DNA of 5,576 nt, taken from Marinilabiliales bacterium (GTDB taxonomy: Bacteria > Bacteroidota > Bacteroidia > Bacteroidales > BM523). Positions 4,445 through 5,576 of this stretch are shown in pieces. The stretch spans positions 1-5,576 of the forward strand of contig PKSZ01000572.1 in the NCBI GenBank assembly GCA_002869425.1, in the 5' to 3' direction. Each line of letters starts with the position of its first letter. The first letter of the stretch is position 1. Position numbers and translations under genes: made by a program. The notes beneath the pieces were generated by a model. The model was not told the origin of the DNA, did not search any database, and saw only the letters and a program-made list of their open reading frames with translations.

Positions 4445-5576
4445 TTGAATGTGCTTTTCAAGCATAATTTATATTTTGTTGTTTCTGTCCCGTTTTGAAT
4501 TATATTTTTATCGTTATAAATTTCTTCAACTCTGATTCTGATATCCAGATTGTCTGGATCTTCTGCTGTTGGGTTCATTACACTAGGTCGACTCGTTACA
4601 TTTCCTGAGTGATTTGCTCGTTCTATGTGTTCTTTTGCAAATGATGAGTACGTTGTGTTTGAGGTTGCGACGGCTTTAATAACTGCAGGATATCCGTTTG
4701 GAGAAGAACCGTACGTTACTGTTGTTTGAGGTGCTCCTTTTTCACAAATAAGTTCTGCTTGTGATTCATCAAATACTTCTGTATAAACAACTTGTTGATT
4801 TGGAAAATATTGATTAACAACAGAATCTAATAATAGATCAAATGTTGCTCGTTCTGCATCCCAACTTGATCGAACAAAATAATGAACTGTATCGTTATCT
4901 GCGATGGTCATGTTAATATGTCCAGAAGCTTTTTCCCAGAATTGAAGACCGGTCATTGCTACAGTGTTTGTGTCTGCAGGATCTGCGGTCACTTTATCGA
5001 TAGTTTTTGGTAATGTGTGATTTTGAATTGCGTATAGTGTGTCTTCTAAATGGTTGATGTCTGCAGTAAGATCTAATTCGACATTGTTCATGTGTAGGTA
5101 TCCTGCTTTATCTCCCCAACTAACTAAGTAATTTCCTGGAGCTAAACCTGTGATGGTTCCTGTTCCGTCTACTCCTGTTCGAACTGAGTCGATGTGTGTT
5201 GAATCGATACTTGCATTTTTAATAAGAATTTTTACGTCATAAATGTCATCGCCTGTTCTATTTTCAGTAATTTTGAATGGAACGGTGTATCCAATTGTAT
5301 TAATTGAATCTAAGTACACTTCACTGATGAAACCGTTGTCTCCGTCGTGAATAAGAACTGTGTCTTGGTATGGCAGATATATGGAGTCTGTTTGTACTCG
5401 TCGTACAACTTCTTTTTCTACAAGTTGAATATCTTTTAAATTTTTCAAACCGTTTTGTGAAGGTTCGTTAAGAATTGTTTCTAAACTTTTGTTTCCAACT
5501 TGTGTTCCGCCGTTGTTAATAATAACTTTTTCGACCATGTCGTTTGTGTGAATAAGGTATACTCCGCTTGCAACAT
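4441..5576 (-). CDS. Large probable exported multidomain protein with T9SS-like segment, C-terminal 377 residues
   Basis: The frame is open from the window edge to the TAA at 4441-4443. A Met at 5538 exists, but twelve in-frame residues before it (VASGVYLIHTND) continue into MVEKVIIN, so the gene starts outside the window. This SGVYLI...EKVIIN stretch is like the end of a T9SS type A sorting domain, yet about 355 residues follow it. Residues about 80-170 (from that Met) look like a beta-sandwich of the carboxypeptidase-regulatory/SdrD-B type, with GTGTITGLAPGNYLVSW at 125-141. Residues 195-320 form an unrecognised domain, from LQFWEKASGHINM to FAKEHIERANHSGNVTSRPSVMN. The C-terminus is related to the remnant at 3775-4017. 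Seven of ten arginines in the 365 residues from that Met are CGA, unlike AGA-rich stretches of mnmG. It is probably secreted or surface-bound, with enzymatic function unknown. Confidence 0.75.
   Translation of the reverse strand, partial: VASGVYLIHTNDMVEKVIINNGGTQVGNKSLETILNEPSQNGLKNLKDIQLVEKEVVRRVQTDSIYLPYQDTVLIHDGDNGFISEVYLDSINTIGYTVPFKITENRTGDDIYDVKILIKNASIDSTHIDSVRTGVDGTGTITGLAPGNYLVSWGDKAGYLHMNNVELDLTADINHLEDTLYAIQNHTLPKTIDKVTADPADTNTVAMTGLQFWEKASGHINMTIADNDTVHYFVRSSWDAERATFDLLLDSVVNQYFPNQQVVYTEVFDESQAELICEKGAPQTTVTYGSSPNGYPAVIKAVATSNTTYSSFAKEHIERANHSGNVTSRPSVMNPTAEDPDNLDIRIRVEEIYNDKNIIQNGTETTKYKLCLKSTFN

Overview
The window looks like an AT-rich chromosomal segment of a member of the Bacteroidota. 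Three things support this. A TAnnTTTG-type -7 promoter element (TATCTTTG) sits directly before mnmG. A segment resembling a type IX secretion (T9SS) sorting domain (VASGVYLIHTND...EKVIIN) lies in the right-hand gene. No clear Shine-Dalgarno sequences are visible. The genus cannot be told from the sequence.

Left part (1-2762, minus strand): a housekeeping pair. mnmG (tRNA wobble-uridine modification, complete) is followed after 38 bp by ade (adenine deaminase; its C-terminal half lies outside the window). The 38-bp spacer holds a perfect 16-bp palindrome, TGTTCCACGTGGAACA, which is a match to the ParB-binding parS consensus. This is probably the most informative regulatory site in the window and suggests proximity to the replication origin.

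Middle part (2763-4159): about 900 bp with no convincing gene but much symmetry. It holds several perfect inverted repeats and two related 38-bp direct repeats (32/38 identical) spaced 545 bp apart. After it come two copies (90/98 identical) of a twin-hairpin repeat. Each copy carries two hairpins of the same design (10-bp stem, 3-nt loop), resembling REP-type elements. Between the copies lies the 3' end of a broken gene.

Right part (4160-5576): a small cysteine-rich open frame on the plus strand converges, with overlapping stop codons, on the end of a large minus-strand gene for a probable exported multidomain protein. The C-terminus of that protein is clearly related to the broken gene between the repeats (KExxxR...NVTSRPSxxNPT), so the two are paralogues or copies from one family. 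Both frames flanking the second repeat lose their N-terminal ends exactly at it, which points to repeat-mediated rearrangement or to an assembly join through the repeat. There is no sign of a complete defence system, CRISPR array, tRNA or rRNA.
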